A stretch of 64,000 nucleotides of DNA from Microbacterium ulmi (GCF_011759705.1 NZ_JAAOZF010000001.1:186001-250000); one strand, 5' to 3'; positions 53,701 through 61,495 are shown, counted from the first letter of the stretch. Numbers and translations: made by a program. The notes: generated from the sequence alone by a model not told the origin.

Positions 53701-54475
53701 TGTGGTGGCCCGCGAGGGCGTTGATGACGGGATGGTCGAGGTCGGCGGCATCCCGCGCCATGCCGGCGCCGACGTCGGCGAACGTCGACACCACGAGACG
53801 CGGGTGCACCGTGAACGTGGGGACGGATGCCGTGAGCGCGCGCACGTGGTCGATCACGGGCTGCGGCTTGAAGACTCCGCCTTCGTACGCCAGCGCTGCG
53901 AGAGCCGCGCCGTCGAGCTCGATGCCGAAGTGCGTGCGCACGGCGCGGACGAGCTCGGGATTGACCGTGAACGAGCCGTGGAGCTTGACCTCGAAGTCGG
54001 AGTGGTGGCGGCGGATCGCGAGCGGGCGCAGCAGCACGGGCGCCGTGCAGGCGAGGGATCCGATGCGCCACGACGCGAGCCCGACGGCGAGATGAACGGC
54101 CTCGACGCCGCGCGCCGTGCGCAGCTCGACGTTCTTGGCCGTGATGCGCTCTGCGGCGAGCCGAGCGTTGCGCAGCGCCACCTCGTCGCGGAAGAGGTTC
54201 GACAGGAGGGTCGATCGTCCCGTGATGAACTGCGGGAGGCTCCCCGGGTGCGCGCGCGTGATCTCGATGCCCGCGTCCGTCGCGTCGGAGAAGTGCAGGA
54301 GCGTCGAGCGGCCGCCGAGCTCCGCCGCGAGGCGGCGCAGCCGGTCGCGCTCGGGCTCGGCGATGTGCACGACCGTGACGCCGGGCTCGGAGAGACCGAG
54401 ATTCCCTGGGGTCACGGATGCCGCGGGCCCGGCGTCTTCGTCGCCGACCACGGCGCTGCCTTCTGCTCGCCACAC
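50756..54475 (-). CDS. Large superfamily-I helicase-like protein with degraded ATPase motifs and Vsr-like C-terminus
   Basis: 1239 aa from GTG 54475; TAGGGT (54488-54483) ends seven bases upstream, so probably leaderless. Helicase-like features are FDQTSVFERLAEIVPVTTLTRSYRAGGEDLAELVNEAFYGGEL and LLTVGMTRARRSMVIVSS (motif VI). However, the Walker A site reads LPGTGGTQT, without the lysine, and the Walker B area reads FDVVLIADAAALCLAEAAP, without DE. The last ~90 residues (LRRLGVSVDVRYRGLLPLVAQHDGKAVVVESD...LRRLGWHYVRVHSFDLYSD) match the Vsr-like fold attached to such proteins. I infer a conserved, probably non-hydrolysing scaffold; I cannot name a function. Confidence 0.8.
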   Translation of the reverse strand: MWRAEGSAVVGDEDAGPAASVTPGNLGLSEPGVTVVHIAEPERDRLRRLAAELGGRSTLLHFSDATDAGIEITRAHPGSLPQFITGRSTLLSNLFRDEVALRNARLAAERITAKNVELRTARGVEAVHLAVGLASWRIGSLACTAPVLLRPLAIRRHHSDFEVKLHGSFTVNPELVRAVRTHFGIELDGAALAALAYEGGVFKPQPVIDHVRALTASVPTFTVHPRLVVSTFADVGAGMARDAADLDHPVINALAGHHTDRESLALTRESVAPANPDERPPASDTLLLDADAEQEGVLARISAGQSLAVHTLPGTGGTQTVINALGSLVQEGRRVLVVSARRSTVDGIRHRLGGIGLDGLAVSPRHLQRDLIRAIVRNEKAEQPKVSDIDAALVRLRGVLRDYRSAVTAKHASLGVSVLDILHRLSALSARTPVPSAQTRFDLATLERVAPARAKAAETLATAARLGEFRFGPDDSPWYGVTFATTQDARASQGLASTLHRRDLPALLERGYELIAQTRMRPFGTIAELGVYLRLLQGIRDSLDRFSPTVFERPLGELIQAHGNRRDAPSMTGANRRRLKRLSREYIRPGVHIADMHESLVRIQQQRGEWQRYAAPGNAPEVPTGLADVYVAWQRVDSDLARLDEILGRAGAGRLAALPVAHLVRTLAGLAAESDVFDNLVERATLRTELAHLGLEELLMELSVRHVPEDVVGDELEFAWWQSALEHLLRTDRSLLGANTSVVDRLERDFRLVDQAHAAASGPLLAAHLATQWRIAIVDEAAEAAALKAALKRGAVTPAALTAVAPNVMRALAPVWVASPYDVPEIPDDVEFDVVLIADAAALCLAEAAPALRRARQVVVFGDPVTQRPTPFSVAAGAAAEEPEEPFDQTSVFERLAEIVPVTTLTRSYRAGGEDLAELVNEAFYGGELSSLPWAGSYLGRGSLSVDYVEGGTGVPDPVTGAVESPDAEVARVVTLVVEHAVNRGAESLMVVTASTKHAERIRAAVESAFAGRSDVADFVSRDTAEPLAVLTLEESVAESRDRVIFSLGFGLTKHGRVLTDFGDLSTPDGERLLTVGMTRARRSMVIVSSIRPSAFDEGRLEHGAATLMGILGGVAARAREARLEDLADPLTLSLARELRRLGVSVDVRYRGLLPLVAQHDGKAVVVESDPETVGESLRESLRLRPQILRRLGWHYVRVHSFDLYSDPAAVAARVAGILGVAAESPTADTDTQPLDVIE

Positions 54476-54482
54476 ACGAGCC

Positions 54483-54488
54483 ACCCTA
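54483..54488 (-). promoter_or_regulatory. -10 element of the helicase-like gene
   Basis: TAGGGT on the minus strand, seven bases before GTG 54475; leaderless arrangement, used to choose the start. Confidence 0.5.
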
Positions 54489-54651
54489 AGCGCCCGTCCC
54501 GCGCGGTCCCGGCATCCGCGCCGGGTTTCGCCGGATTGACGGGACACGCCGGATGACCGGCCGTTCCTCCCCAGCCCGGGTTCGCCCGTCCGCCTTCGGC
54601 ACGGGGATCGGTCCCGGCCGGCGGCGCGACGGCCCGGGCCAGGATGGTGCC

Positions 54652-55176
54652 ATGACCCACACCGCCTTCCGCGTGCACCCCTCGCCCGTCGGCGACATCC
54701 TGATCGTCGCGACCGACGAGGGCATCGTGACGCTGCATCCGTTCCGCGAGCCGCTCGGCGTCGAGCTCGAGCGGCTCACGCATCTTCTGCACGCCGTCCC
54801 CGAGCACGACGAGACGGCGGGCGGCGATGTCGACGTCCAGCTCGACGAGTACTTCGCCGGAGAGCGCCGCACGTTCGACCTCCAGCTCGACTGGCGGCTC
54901 GTCCGCGGGTTCAATCGCGCGGCGCTCGACGCCGTGCTCGGCATCCCCTACGGCGAGACGGCGGGCTACGGCGAGGTCGCGATCGCGGCGGGAAGCCCGG
55001 GGGCGGCGCGCGCGGTCGGCACGGCGTGCGCGACGACGCCGTTCTCGATCGTCGTTCCCGTGCACCGCGTCGTGCGGGCCGACGGATCGCTCGGAGAGTA
55101 CGGCGGGCACCCCGAGGTCAAGCGGTTCCTCGTCGACCTGGAGGCGTCGGCGGCGGCACGGGCTGCGGGCGAGTAG
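54652..55176 (+). CDS. Alkyltransferase-like protein (Ogt/MGMT family lacking the catalytic cysteine)
   Basis: 174 aa from ATG 54652. Overall Ogt/MGMT layout: FRVHPSPVGDILIVATDEGIVTLHPF, LDEYFAGERRTFDLQLDW, FNRAALDAVLGIPYGETAGYGEVAIAAGSPGAARAVGTACATTPFSIVVPVHRVVRADGSLGEYGGHPEVKRFLVDLE. The active-site PCHRV is PVHRV here (codon GTG in place of TGC), so it cannot accept an alkyl group. The helix-turn-helix and Arg finger region (GAARAVG) remains. This is the pattern of ATL proteins, which bind O6-alkylguanine and hand it to nucleotide excision repair. Confidence 0.85.
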   Translation: MTHTAFRVHPSPVGDILIVATDEGIVTLHPFREPLGVELERLTHLLHAVPEHDETAGGDVDVQLDEYFAGERRTFDLQLDWRLVRGFNRAALDAVLGIPYGETAGYGEVAIAAGSPGAARAVGTACATTPFSIVVPVHRVVRADGSLGEYGGHPEVKRFLVDLEASAAARAAGE

Positions 55177-55191
55177 GCCGCCCGCACGACA

Positions 55192-55232
55192 GCGGTCCCG
55201 GGCGAGGATCCCCCCTCCTCGCCCGGGACCGC
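55192..55232. terminator. Bidirectional terminator between convergent genes
   Basis: GCGGTCCCGGGCGAGGA (55192-55208) and its exact complement (55216-55232), a 17-bp perfect stem with a 7-base loop, between the alkyltransferase-like gene and the 3' end of actP. Confidence 0.88.
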
Positions 55233-55243
55233 ACGACGTCGTG

Positions 55244-56866
55244 CTAGTGCACGACCGCCTTCTCTGCGCCGTGGCCCGTGAGAGAGCGCACCTCCATCTC
55301 CGCCGCCTTGCGCGGGTCCTCGCCCCCGCGCGAGGTGACCGAGCCGAGCCAGCCCAGCAGGAAGCCGAGCGGGATCGAGACGATGCCGGGATTGTTGAGC
55401 GGCCAGATCGCGACGCCGACGTTCTTGAAGACGCTCGTCTCGGTGCCCCAGAAGACGGGCGACAGCACGATCAGGACGACGGCTGCCGCGAGGCCCCCGT
55501 ACATGCTCCAGACGGCCCCGCGCGTCGTGAACCGGCGCCAGAACAGCGAGTACAGGATCGTCGGCAGGTTGGCCGACGCCGCCACCGCGAAGGCGAGCGC
55601 GACGAGGAACGCGATGTTCTGCCCCTGCACCGCGATGCCGCCGAGGATCGCGAGGATGCCGATGACGACCACCGTGCGCCGCGCGACCTTCACCTCGCCG
55701 TCGGGCGGGACGTTGCCCTTCTTGACGACGTTCGCGTAGATGTCGTGCGCGAAGGACGCCGCCGCCGTGATCGTGAGTCCCGCCACGACCGCGAGGATCG
55801 TCGCGAACGCGACCGCGGAGATGAACCCGAGCAGCAGGGGCCCGCCGAGCGCGAACGCCAGCAGCGGAGCCGCCGAGTTCACGCCGCCCGGCGCGTTCCT
55901 GATCGTGTCGGGGCCGACGAGGGCTCCTGCGCCGTAGCCGAGGACGAGCGTGAGCAGGTAGAAGATGCCGATGAGCCAGATGGCCCACACGACAGAGCGA
56001 CGCGCCTCCTTCGCCGTCGGCACCGTGTAGAACCGCATGAGCACGTGCGGCAGGCCCGCCGTGCCGAGCACGAGCGCGATCGCGAGGGACAGGAAGTCCC
56101 ACGGGTTCTTGCCGTACTGCAGGCCGGGTCCGAGGATCGCGTCCTTGGGGTCGGTCGTGGAGGCGGCGACGGCGCTCTCGAGCAGCGTGTTGAGGTTGAA
56201 GCCGTTGATCGCGAGCACCCAGATCGTCATCGCGAGGGCCCCGCCGATCAGCAGGAACGCCTTGACGATCTGCACCCACGTCGTGCCCTTCATCCCGCCG
56301 ATGAGCACGTAGACGATCATGAGGACGCCCACGACCGCGACAACCAGCGACTGGCCGAGCTTGTCGTTGATGCCGAGCAGCAGCGCGACGAGCCCGCCCG
56401 CCCCCGCCATCTGCGCGAGCAGATAGAAGAAGCACACCGCGAGGGTCGTGAGCGCGGCGGCCATGCGCACGGGGCGCTGCTTGAGCCGGAACGACAGCAC
56501 GTCGGCCATCGTGAACTTGCCGGTGTTGCGCATGAGCTCCGCGACGAGCAGGAGGGCGACGAGCCACGCCACGAGGAACCCGATCGAGTAGAGGAACCCG
56601 TCGTATCCGTTGATCGCGATGGCCCCCGTGATGCCGAGGAAGGATGCCGCGGACAGGTAGTCGCCCGAGATCGCGAAGCCGTTCTGCGGGCCCGTGAAGG
56701 ACCGCCCGGCCGCGTAGTAGTCGGCCGCCGTCTTGTTGTTGCGGCTCGCCCTGATGACGATGAACAGCGTGATGGCGACGAACGCCGCGAAGATCGAGAT
56801 ATTCAGGACGGGGTTGTTCTCGACCGTCTGGACCGCAGCGTGCACGGCGCCGAAGAACTCGCTCAT
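55244..56866 (-). CDS. actP: Acetate/monocarboxylate sodium:solute symporter
   Basis: 540 aa, ATGA overlap with the upstream DUF485 gene. SSS-family protein with about 13 membrane segments. The N-terminal helix precedes RNNKTAADYYAAGRSFTGPQNGFAISGDYLSAASFLGITGAIAINGYDGFLY, the ActP sodium-site signature; DVLSFRLKQRPVRMAAALTTL and GGMKGTTWVQIVKAFLL follow. It imports acetate, pyruvate or propionate. Operon order acyl-CoA synthetase - DUF485 - actP is the standard acetate-use arrangement. Confidence 0.93.
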   Translation of the reverse strand: MSEFFGAVHAAVQTVENNPVLNISIFAAFVAITLFIVIRASRNNKTAADYYAAGRSFTGPQNGFAISGDYLSAASFLGITGAIAINGYDGFLYSIGFLVAWLVALLLVAELMRNTGKFTMADVLSFRLKQRPVRMAAALTTLAVCFFYLLAQMAGAGGLVALLLGINDKLGQSLVVAVVGVLMIVYVLIGGMKGTTWVQIVKAFLLIGGALAMTIWVLAINGFNLNTLLESAVAASTTDPKDAILGPGLQYGKNPWDFLSLAIALVLGTAGLPHVLMRFYTVPTAKEARRSVVWAIWLIGIFYLLTLVLGYGAGALVGPDTIRNAPGGVNSAAPLLAFALGGPLLLGFISAVAFATILAVVAGLTITAAASFAHDIYANVVKKGNVPPDGEVKVARRTVVVIGILAILGGIAVQGQNIAFLVALAFAVAASANLPTILYSLFWRRFTTRGAVWSMYGGLAAAVVLIVLSPVFWGTETSVFKNVGVAIWPLNNPGIVSIPLGFLLGWLGSVTSRGGEDPRKAAEMEVRSLTGHGAEKAVVH

Positions 56867-57213
56867 GCGCCGGCCTCCTGCTTCTCGAGTTCGTCGCGGA
56901 TGCGGGCCGACGCGGGGTCGAGGCGGTGGTTGGCGTACCAGACGTACCACATCGTGATCGCGAACGTCGTGACGAACTGGCCGAGTCCGAGCAGGAGGCC
57001 GATCGTCACGTCGCCCCACACGCGCTGCGCCATGAACGCGGGCGCGAACGAGGAGAGCAGGACGTAGACGAAGTACCACACGAGGAAGATCGCCGCGAGC
57101 GGGAAGACGAAGCTGCGGTGCCTCCTCTTGAGCTCCACGAAAGCGGGCGACTCCTCGACTGCGATGTAGTCGATGCCGCCCGGCGGGGCGGTCTCCGTGA
57201 GGTTGTCGTTCAT
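56863..57213 (-). CDS. DUF485 membrane protein, ActP partner
   Basis: 116 aa from ATG 57213. Contains SPAFVELKRRHRSFVFPLAAIFLVWYFVYVLLSSFAPAFM, then a second membrane helix (VTIGLLLGLGQFVTTFAITMWYVWYANHRLDPASARIRDE), the DUF485 (YjcH-like) fold. Almost always encoded next to ActP-type symporters and presumed to assist them. Overlaps actP by four bases. Confidence 0.95.
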   Translation of the reverse strand: MNDNLTETAPPGGIDYIAVEESPAFVELKRRHRSFVFPLAAIFLVWYFVYVLLSSFAPAFMAQRVWGDVTIGLLLGLGQFVTTFAITMWYVWYANHRLDPASARIRDELEKQEAGA

Positions 57214-57245
57214 GTGCGGCCTCCTTGCCACTGGGTCGCGACGCA

Positions 57246-59171
57246 TCATCGCGTCGCTTGGGGGATGCGGTCGGCGCCGCGGACGGCGTCGACCAGGGCA
57301 TCGAGCACCGTGGGGTCCTCGATGGTCGCGGGGATCTTGTAGGGCTCGCCGTCGACGATCTGCCGCATCGTCTTGCGGAGGATCTTGCCGGAGCGGGTCT
57401 TGGGGAGCCGGTCGAGCACCGTGACGTCGCGGAACGCCGCGACGGGCCCGATGTGCTCGCGGACGAGGGCGACGAGCTCGCGTTCGAGCTGCGCGGGGTC
57501 GATCCGCTCGTGCGCCTTGAGCGTCACGAAGCCGGCTGCGCGCTGGCCCTTGAGCTCGTCGTGCACGCCGATGACGGCGCACTCCGCGACGGCGTGGTGA
57601 AGCGTGAGGACCTCTTCGAGCGAGCCCGTCGAGAGGCGGTGGCCGGCCACGTTGATGACGTCGTCGGTGCGGCCCATGACGAAGAGGTAGCCGTCGTCGT
57701 CGAGGTGGCCGGCATCCCCCGTCGCGTAGAAGCCGGGGAACGCATCGAGGTACGACTGACGGAACCGCGTGGGGCTCCCCCAGATCCCCGTGAGCGTGCC
57801 GGGCGGCAGCGGCAGGCGCAGCGCGATGCTCCCTTCGTCGCCGGGCTCGGTGAGCTCGCGGCCCTTGCCGTCGAGGATGCGCACGTCGTATCCCGGCATC
57901 GGCACCGCGGTCGACCCCGCCTTGGGCTCGAGGCGCTCGAGGCCGCGCGGGATCGCGCAGATGGGCCATCCCGTCTCCGTCTGCCACCAGTGGTCGACGA
58001 CCGGGACGCCGAGCCCCTCGTCGGCCCAGTGCCACGTCTCCGGGTCGAGGCGCTCCCCCGCGAGGAAGAGCGACTGCAGTCCTGAGAGGTCGTGCGCGGA
58101 CAGCTCGTCGAGATCGGGGTCGACGCGGCGGATCGCCCGCAGGGCCGTCGGCGCCGTGAACATCGTCTTGACGCCGTACTCGGCGACGATGCGCCAGAAG
58201 GCGCCGGCGTCGGGGGTGCCGACGGGCTTGCCCTCGTAGAGGATCGTCGTCGCGCCTGCCAGGAGCGGCCCGTAGACGATGAAGGAGTGGCCGACGACCC
58301 AGCCGACGTCGGATGCCGTGAACATCGTGTCGCCCGCGCCGACGTCGTAGATGTTGCGCATCGCCCACGCGAGCGCGACGGCGTAGCCGCCCGTGTCGCG
58401 CACGATGCCCTTCGGCGATCCCGTCGTGCCCGACGTGTACAGGATGTAGAGCGGATGCCCCGACGGCACCGCGACCGGACCTGCGGGCTCGGCCGCGGCG
58501 ACGAGCTGGTCCCAGTCGTGCACCGAGACGGCGGGAGCCGCGTCGGCGAGCTCGGCGGCGGTCCCGGGGACCACCGCCCTGTGCCGCACGACGACGTGCT
58601 CGACGATGCCCGGCGCGATCTCGAGCGCCCGCGCCACCATCGGGAGGTACTCGACGGCGCGCCCGGGCTCCAGCCCGCCCGACGCCGTCACGAGCACCGT
58701 CGGCCTCGCGTCCTCGATGCGCACGGCCAGCTCCGTCGCGGCGAAGCCGCCGAAGACGACGGAGTGCACGGCGCCGATGCGGGCGCACGCGAGCATCGCG
58801 ATGACCGCCTCGGGCGTCATCGGCAGGTAGAGGAGCACGCGGTCGCCGATGCCGACGCCGAGTCCGCGCAGGGCCCCCGCGAACTCGGCGACGCGGTCGC
58901 GCAGCTCGCTGTACGTGTAGGCCTTCTTCGTGCCCGTCATCGCGGAGTCGTACCGCAGGGCGATGGTCTCGCCGCGCCCCGCGTCGACATGACGGTCGAG
59001 CGCGTTGACGCTCATGTTGAGCGCGCCCTCGGGGAACCAGGTCCAGGCGCCGTCCGTCTGCTCGAGCGCCCTGGCGGGCGCGGCATCCCATTCCACGGCG
59101 CGCGCGGCGTCGAGCCAGAAGGTCTCCGGCTCGGTGACGCTGCGCGCCCAGGTCTCACGGTAGGTCGACAT
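57246..59171 (-). CDS. Propionyl/acetyl-CoA synthetase (PrpE/Acs type)
   Basis: 641 aa from ATG 59171 (AAGG seven bases upstream; GTG 59174 also possible). ANL ligase of the Acs branch: GALNMSVNALDRHVDAGRGETIALRYDS, SVVFGGFAATELAVRIEDA, P-loop ILYTSGTTGSPKGIVRDTGGY, DHWWQTETGWPI, GRTDDVINVAGHRLSTGSLEEVL, and DRLPKTRSGKILRKTMRQI with the lysine regulated by acetylation. GHPLYILYTSGTTGSPKGIVRDTGGYAV is nearer the propionate (PrpE) than the acetate form. It activates the acid brought in by the symporter downstream. Confidence 0.9.
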   Translation of the reverse strand: MSTYRETWARSVTEPETFWLDAARAVEWDAAPARALEQTDGAWTWFPEGALNMSVNALDRHVDAGRGETIALRYDSAMTGTKKAYTYSELRDRVAEFAGALRGLGVGIGDRVLLYLPMTPEAVIAMLACARIGAVHSVVFGGFAATELAVRIEDARPTVLVTASGGLEPGRAVEYLPMVARALEIAPGIVEHVVVRHRAVVPGTAAELADAAPAVSVHDWDQLVAAAEPAGPVAVPSGHPLYILYTSGTTGSPKGIVRDTGGYAVALAWAMRNIYDVGAGDTMFTASDVGWVVGHSFIVYGPLLAGATTILYEGKPVGTPDAGAFWRIVAEYGVKTMFTAPTALRAIRRVDPDLDELSAHDLSGLQSLFLAGERLDPETWHWADEGLGVPVVDHWWQTETGWPICAIPRGLERLEPKAGSTAVPMPGYDVRILDGKGRELTEPGDEGSIALRLPLPPGTLTGIWGSPTRFRQSYLDAFPGFYATGDAGHLDDDGYLFVMGRTDDVINVAGHRLSTGSLEEVLTLHHAVAECAVIGVHDELKGQRAAGFVTLKAHERIDPAQLERELVALVREHIGPVAAFRDVTVLDRLPKTRSGKILRKTMRQIVDGEPYKIPATIEDPTVLDALVDAVRGADRIPQATR

Positions 59172-59293
59172 CACCCCGCCTTTCGTCGTCGAAGAAGCGC
59201 TGCGTGCGGCTCGTCTGCGTTGACCGGCCGCGTGGTAGGGTCGACGCTACGAAACGCGGCTGAGCCGCCGTCACCCCCGAAAGTAGGGAGCGG

Positions 59294-60169
59294 GTGACCA
59301 CGCAGGAGTGGAGCGCAACAGAGTCGCAGCTGCTTGCGGGCGCGTTGCGCGAGTTCGCTCAGCAGACGCACTTCCCCGTCGTGTTCGGCGGTTTCGTCAC
59401 GGCTGACGGCGTCCGTGTCAGCACGGTGCTGGGCAGCCGCACCCGCAGTCTCGAGGGCCTCATCGTCCGTCCCGACCGCGGGCTCGGCGGGCGCGCCGTC
59501 ACGGAGCTTCGCCCCCGCATGACGAACGACTACGGCTCTTCGCGCCAGATCACGCACGACTACGACGGCGCGGTGCTCGGCGAGGGCATCTCGACGCTGC
59601 TCGCGGTCCCTGTGCTGGTCGGCGGTCGCGCCCGGGGAGTGCTGTACGGAGGCTCCTGGGTCGCGTCGACCGTCGGCGACGTCGTCGCTGCGCCGGGCTT
59701 CCGCATCGCGGAGACGCTGGCCACCGAGCTGCGCGTGCGCGAAGAGGTCGAGCGTCGGATGACGGCGTTCGGACACATCCGCTCAGCGCCGGCCCCCGCG
59801 CGGGCGGGGCTCGACGCCCAGCAGCGCGAAGAGCTCCGTGCGAGCTATGCCGAGCTGCGCAGCATCTCGGCGAGCGTGACGGATGCCGCGCTGCGCGAAC
59901 GGCTCGCATCGCTCGAGCAGCGCCTTGCAGGGTTGTCCGGCGAGGCGGTCGTGCAGGATGCCGCCTCGTCCGAGGTCACCCTGTCGCGACGCGAGACCGA
60001 TGTTCTCGCCTGCGCCGCCATCGGTGCGACCAACGCCGAGATCGCGACGACGCTCGCCCTCAAGGAGGGCACGGTCAAGTCGTATCTTCAGTCGGCGATG
60101 TCGAAGCTGGATGCCTCGACCCGCCACGCGGCGGTCGCGAAGGCGCGCCGCCTCGGCCTGCTCCCCTAG
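59294..60169 (+). CDS. RamA-like LuxR-type regulator (GAF-like plus HTH)
   Basis: 291 aa from GTG 59294 (AGGGAG at 59285-59290). N-terminal GAF-like region (FGGFVTADGVRVSTVLGSRTRSLEGLIVRPDRGLGGRAVTELRPRMTNDYGSSRQITHDYD...), a helical linker, and a C-terminal LuxR HTH (VTLSRRETDVLACAAIGATNAEIATTLALKEGTVKSYLQSAMSKLDASTRHAAVAKARRLGLLP). Length and architecture match RamA, the activator of acetate genes in Corynebacterium glutamicum, and it is divergent from an acetate-type operon. C-rich boxes (ACCCCG near 59173, CACCCCCG near 59271) resemble RamA sites. Confidence 0.82.
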   Translation: MTTQEWSATESQLLAGALREFAQQTHFPVVFGGFVTADGVRVSTVLGSRTRSLEGLIVRPDRGLGGRAVTELRPRMTNDYGSSRQITHDYDGAVLGEGISTLLAVPVLVGGRARGVLYGGSWVASTVGDVVAAPGFRIAETLATELRVREEVERRMTAFGHIRSAPAPARAGLDAQQREELRASYAELRSISASVTDAALRERLASLEQRLAGLSGEAVVQDAASSEVTLSRRETDVLACAAIGATNAEIATTLALKEGTVKSYLQSAMSKLDASTRHAAVAKARRLGLLP

Positions 60170-60208
60170 CGAGGCCGTGTCCTCTGGCCCATTCCGCGGG
60201 TGCCTGGC

Positions 60209-60214
60209 TAGGGT
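60209..60214 (+). promoter_or_regulatory. -10 element of lsr2
   Basis: TAGGGT, six bases before the ATG at 60221; leaderless arrangement. Confidence 0.55.
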
Positions 60215-60220
60215 GTCCTC

Positions 60221-60574
60221 ATGGCCCGCAGAATCGTGCATCAGCTCGTCGACGACCTCGACGGGACCGTCCTCGAGGTCGGCGACGGCGAGACGGTTCT
60301 CTTCTCGCTCGACGGCGTCGCCTACGAGATCGACCTCAGCAACCAGAACGCGGCGGCGCTGCGCGATGCGCTCGGCCCGTTCGTCGACGCGGGGCGCACG
60401 ATCTCGTCGCGGGCCGCGGCATCCTCCGGCTCGTCCTCGGGAGGCAGGCGCCGCCGGACGAGCCAGCAGGACTACGGCCCCGTCCGCGCGTGGGCGAAGG
60501 CGAACGGCTACACGATCTCCGACCGAGGGCGGGTTCCGGCATCCGTCCTCGAGGCGTACGAAGCGGCCAACTGA
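60221..60574 (+). CDS. lsr2: Lsr2-type nucleoid-associated protein
   Basis: 117 aa. N-terminal dimerisation domain (MARRIVHQLVDDLDGTVLEVGDGETVLFSLDGVAYEIDLSNQNAAALRDALGPFVDAGR), a Ser/Gly linker, and the DNA-binding end RAWAKANGYTISDRGRVPASVLEAYEAA with the RGR hook that enters the minor groove of AT-rich DNA. Lsr2 is the xenogeneic silencer of actinobacteria and would be expected to coat islands such as the one at 31-46 kb. Confidence 0.95.
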   Translation: MARRIVHQLVDDLDGTVLEVGDGETVLFSLDGVAYEIDLSNQNAAALRDALGPFVDAGRTISSRAAASSGSSSGGRRRRTSQQDYGPVRAWAKANGYTISDRGRVPASVLEAYEAAN

Positions 60575-60596
60575 CTCCTTTCGTAGAAACCCTCCA

Positions 60597-60611
60597 TGTG
60601 GTCTGACCACA
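60597..60611. promoter_or_regulatory. Perfect palindrome upstream of the DsbA-like gene
   Basis: TGTGGTC-T-GACCACA. Shares CATGTGG[T/A]CTG with a second palindrome 70 bases downstream (60663-60685), suggesting a two-site operator; it could also serve as the lsr2 terminator. Confidence 0.45.
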
Positions 60612-60662
60612 GTGGATGATCAGTCGTAGGGACCCCACGACCGATTCGTCGTGTCACGACGG

Positions 60663-60685
60663 CTCATGTGGACTGGACACATGAG
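60663..60685. promoter_or_regulatory. Palindrome covering the start codon of the DsbA-like gene
   Basis: CTCATGTG-GACTGGA-CACATGAG, perfect 8-bp arms; the ATG at 60681 lies in the right arm. Could be an operator or an RNA hairpin that hides the start. Confidence 0.45.
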
Positions 60686-61388
60686 AACTCTGCGTGCGCG
60701 CGCCGGCGCGCTTCTGACCGCCGCCGTCGCAGGCTCCCTGCTCCTCGCGGGCTGCTCTGCCGGCTCCGCCCCCGCCGACGCAGGAGCGTCCGCGCCCGCC
60801 GTGATCGCCCCCGCCAACTCCACCGAGTTCGGCCTTCCCGCAGGATCGGGCCCCGTCGAGATCGGCCTGTGGACCGACCTCTCGTGCCCGCACTGCCAGT
60901 CGCTCGAGGAGATCATGGGACCCGACCTGCAGCAGTGGGTCGCCGACGGCGACGTCTCCCTCACGATCCACCCGCTCAACTTCGTGAGCGCGAAGCGCGG
61001 CGACGCGACCGAGTGGTCGACGCGAGCGGCGAACGCCCTCGCCGCCGTCGCCGACGCAGGCGAGGCCGACCGCCTGCCGGCGTTCTACGCGCTGCTGCAG
61101 GAGCACCAGGTCACCTCCGACGGCGCCCTGACCGACGACGAGATCGTCGCGCTCGCGAGCCAGGCGGGAGTCACGGCGGACATCTCGGACGCCGTCGCCT
61201 CGCAGCGCTTCGGCGCGTGGGTGTCGGCGTCGAACGAGCACTGGCTCGGCCGCACCATCGGCGGCACGGAGCAGGTCGTGCAGGGCGTTCCGATCCTCGT
61301 GATCGACGGCGCGGTCTTCGAGATCCGCGGCGACGGCACCGACGCGCAGCGCATCCGCGACGCGGTGGCGACCGCGATCGCGGCCTGA
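60681..61388 (+). CDS. DsbA/thioredoxin-fold lipoprotein
   Basis: 235 aa from ATG 60681. Signal peptide MRTLRARAGALLTAAVAGSLL followed by the lipobox LAGC, so membrane-anchored outside. The thioredoxin-fold active site is CPHC in GLWTDLSCPHCQSLEEIM, with the DsbA-type cis-Pro in VQGVPILVIDGAVFEI. Probably an extracytoplasmic thiol oxidase or isomerase of the DsbA/Thioredoxin_4 type. In-frame starts at 60651 and 60666 would spoil the signal peptide. Confidence 0.88.
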   Translation: MRTLRARAGALLTAAVAGSLLLAGCSAGSAPADAGASAPAVIAPANSTEFGLPAGSGPVEIGLWTDLSCPHCQSLEEIMGPDLQQWVADGDVSLTIHPLNFVSAKRGDATEWSTRAANALAAVADAGEADRLPAFYALLQEHQVTSDGALTDDEIVALASQAGVTADISDAVASQRFGAWVSASNEHWLGRTIGGTEQVVQGVPILVIDGAVFEIRGDGTDAQRIRDAVATAIAA

Positions 61389-61482
61389 CGCGCGGGCGGT
61401 GCCCGAGGGGGCGCGCGCGACGGAGACCTGTCCGTTCACCGCCTGTTCACGTCTCCTTTGTGCGCGCCGGGCGGAGGATCGC

Positions 61483-61488
61483 TAGCTT
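61483..61488 (+). promoter_or_regulatory. -10 element of the lamin-tail protein gene
   Basis: TAGCTT, seven bases before GTG 61496; leaderless arrangement, used to choose the start. Confidence 0.45.
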
Positions 61489-61495
61489 TCGGTTC

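Noticed and set aside
51482..54556. 1024-aa plus-strand open frame opposite the helicase-like gene
   Set aside because: Antisense shadow with biased composition; the minus-strand product has helicase-type motifs and a leaderless promoter.
54827..57067. 746-aa plus-strand open frame opposite actP and DUF485
   Set aside because: Arg/Asp/Glu-rich shadow; the minus strand encodes unmistakable transport proteins.
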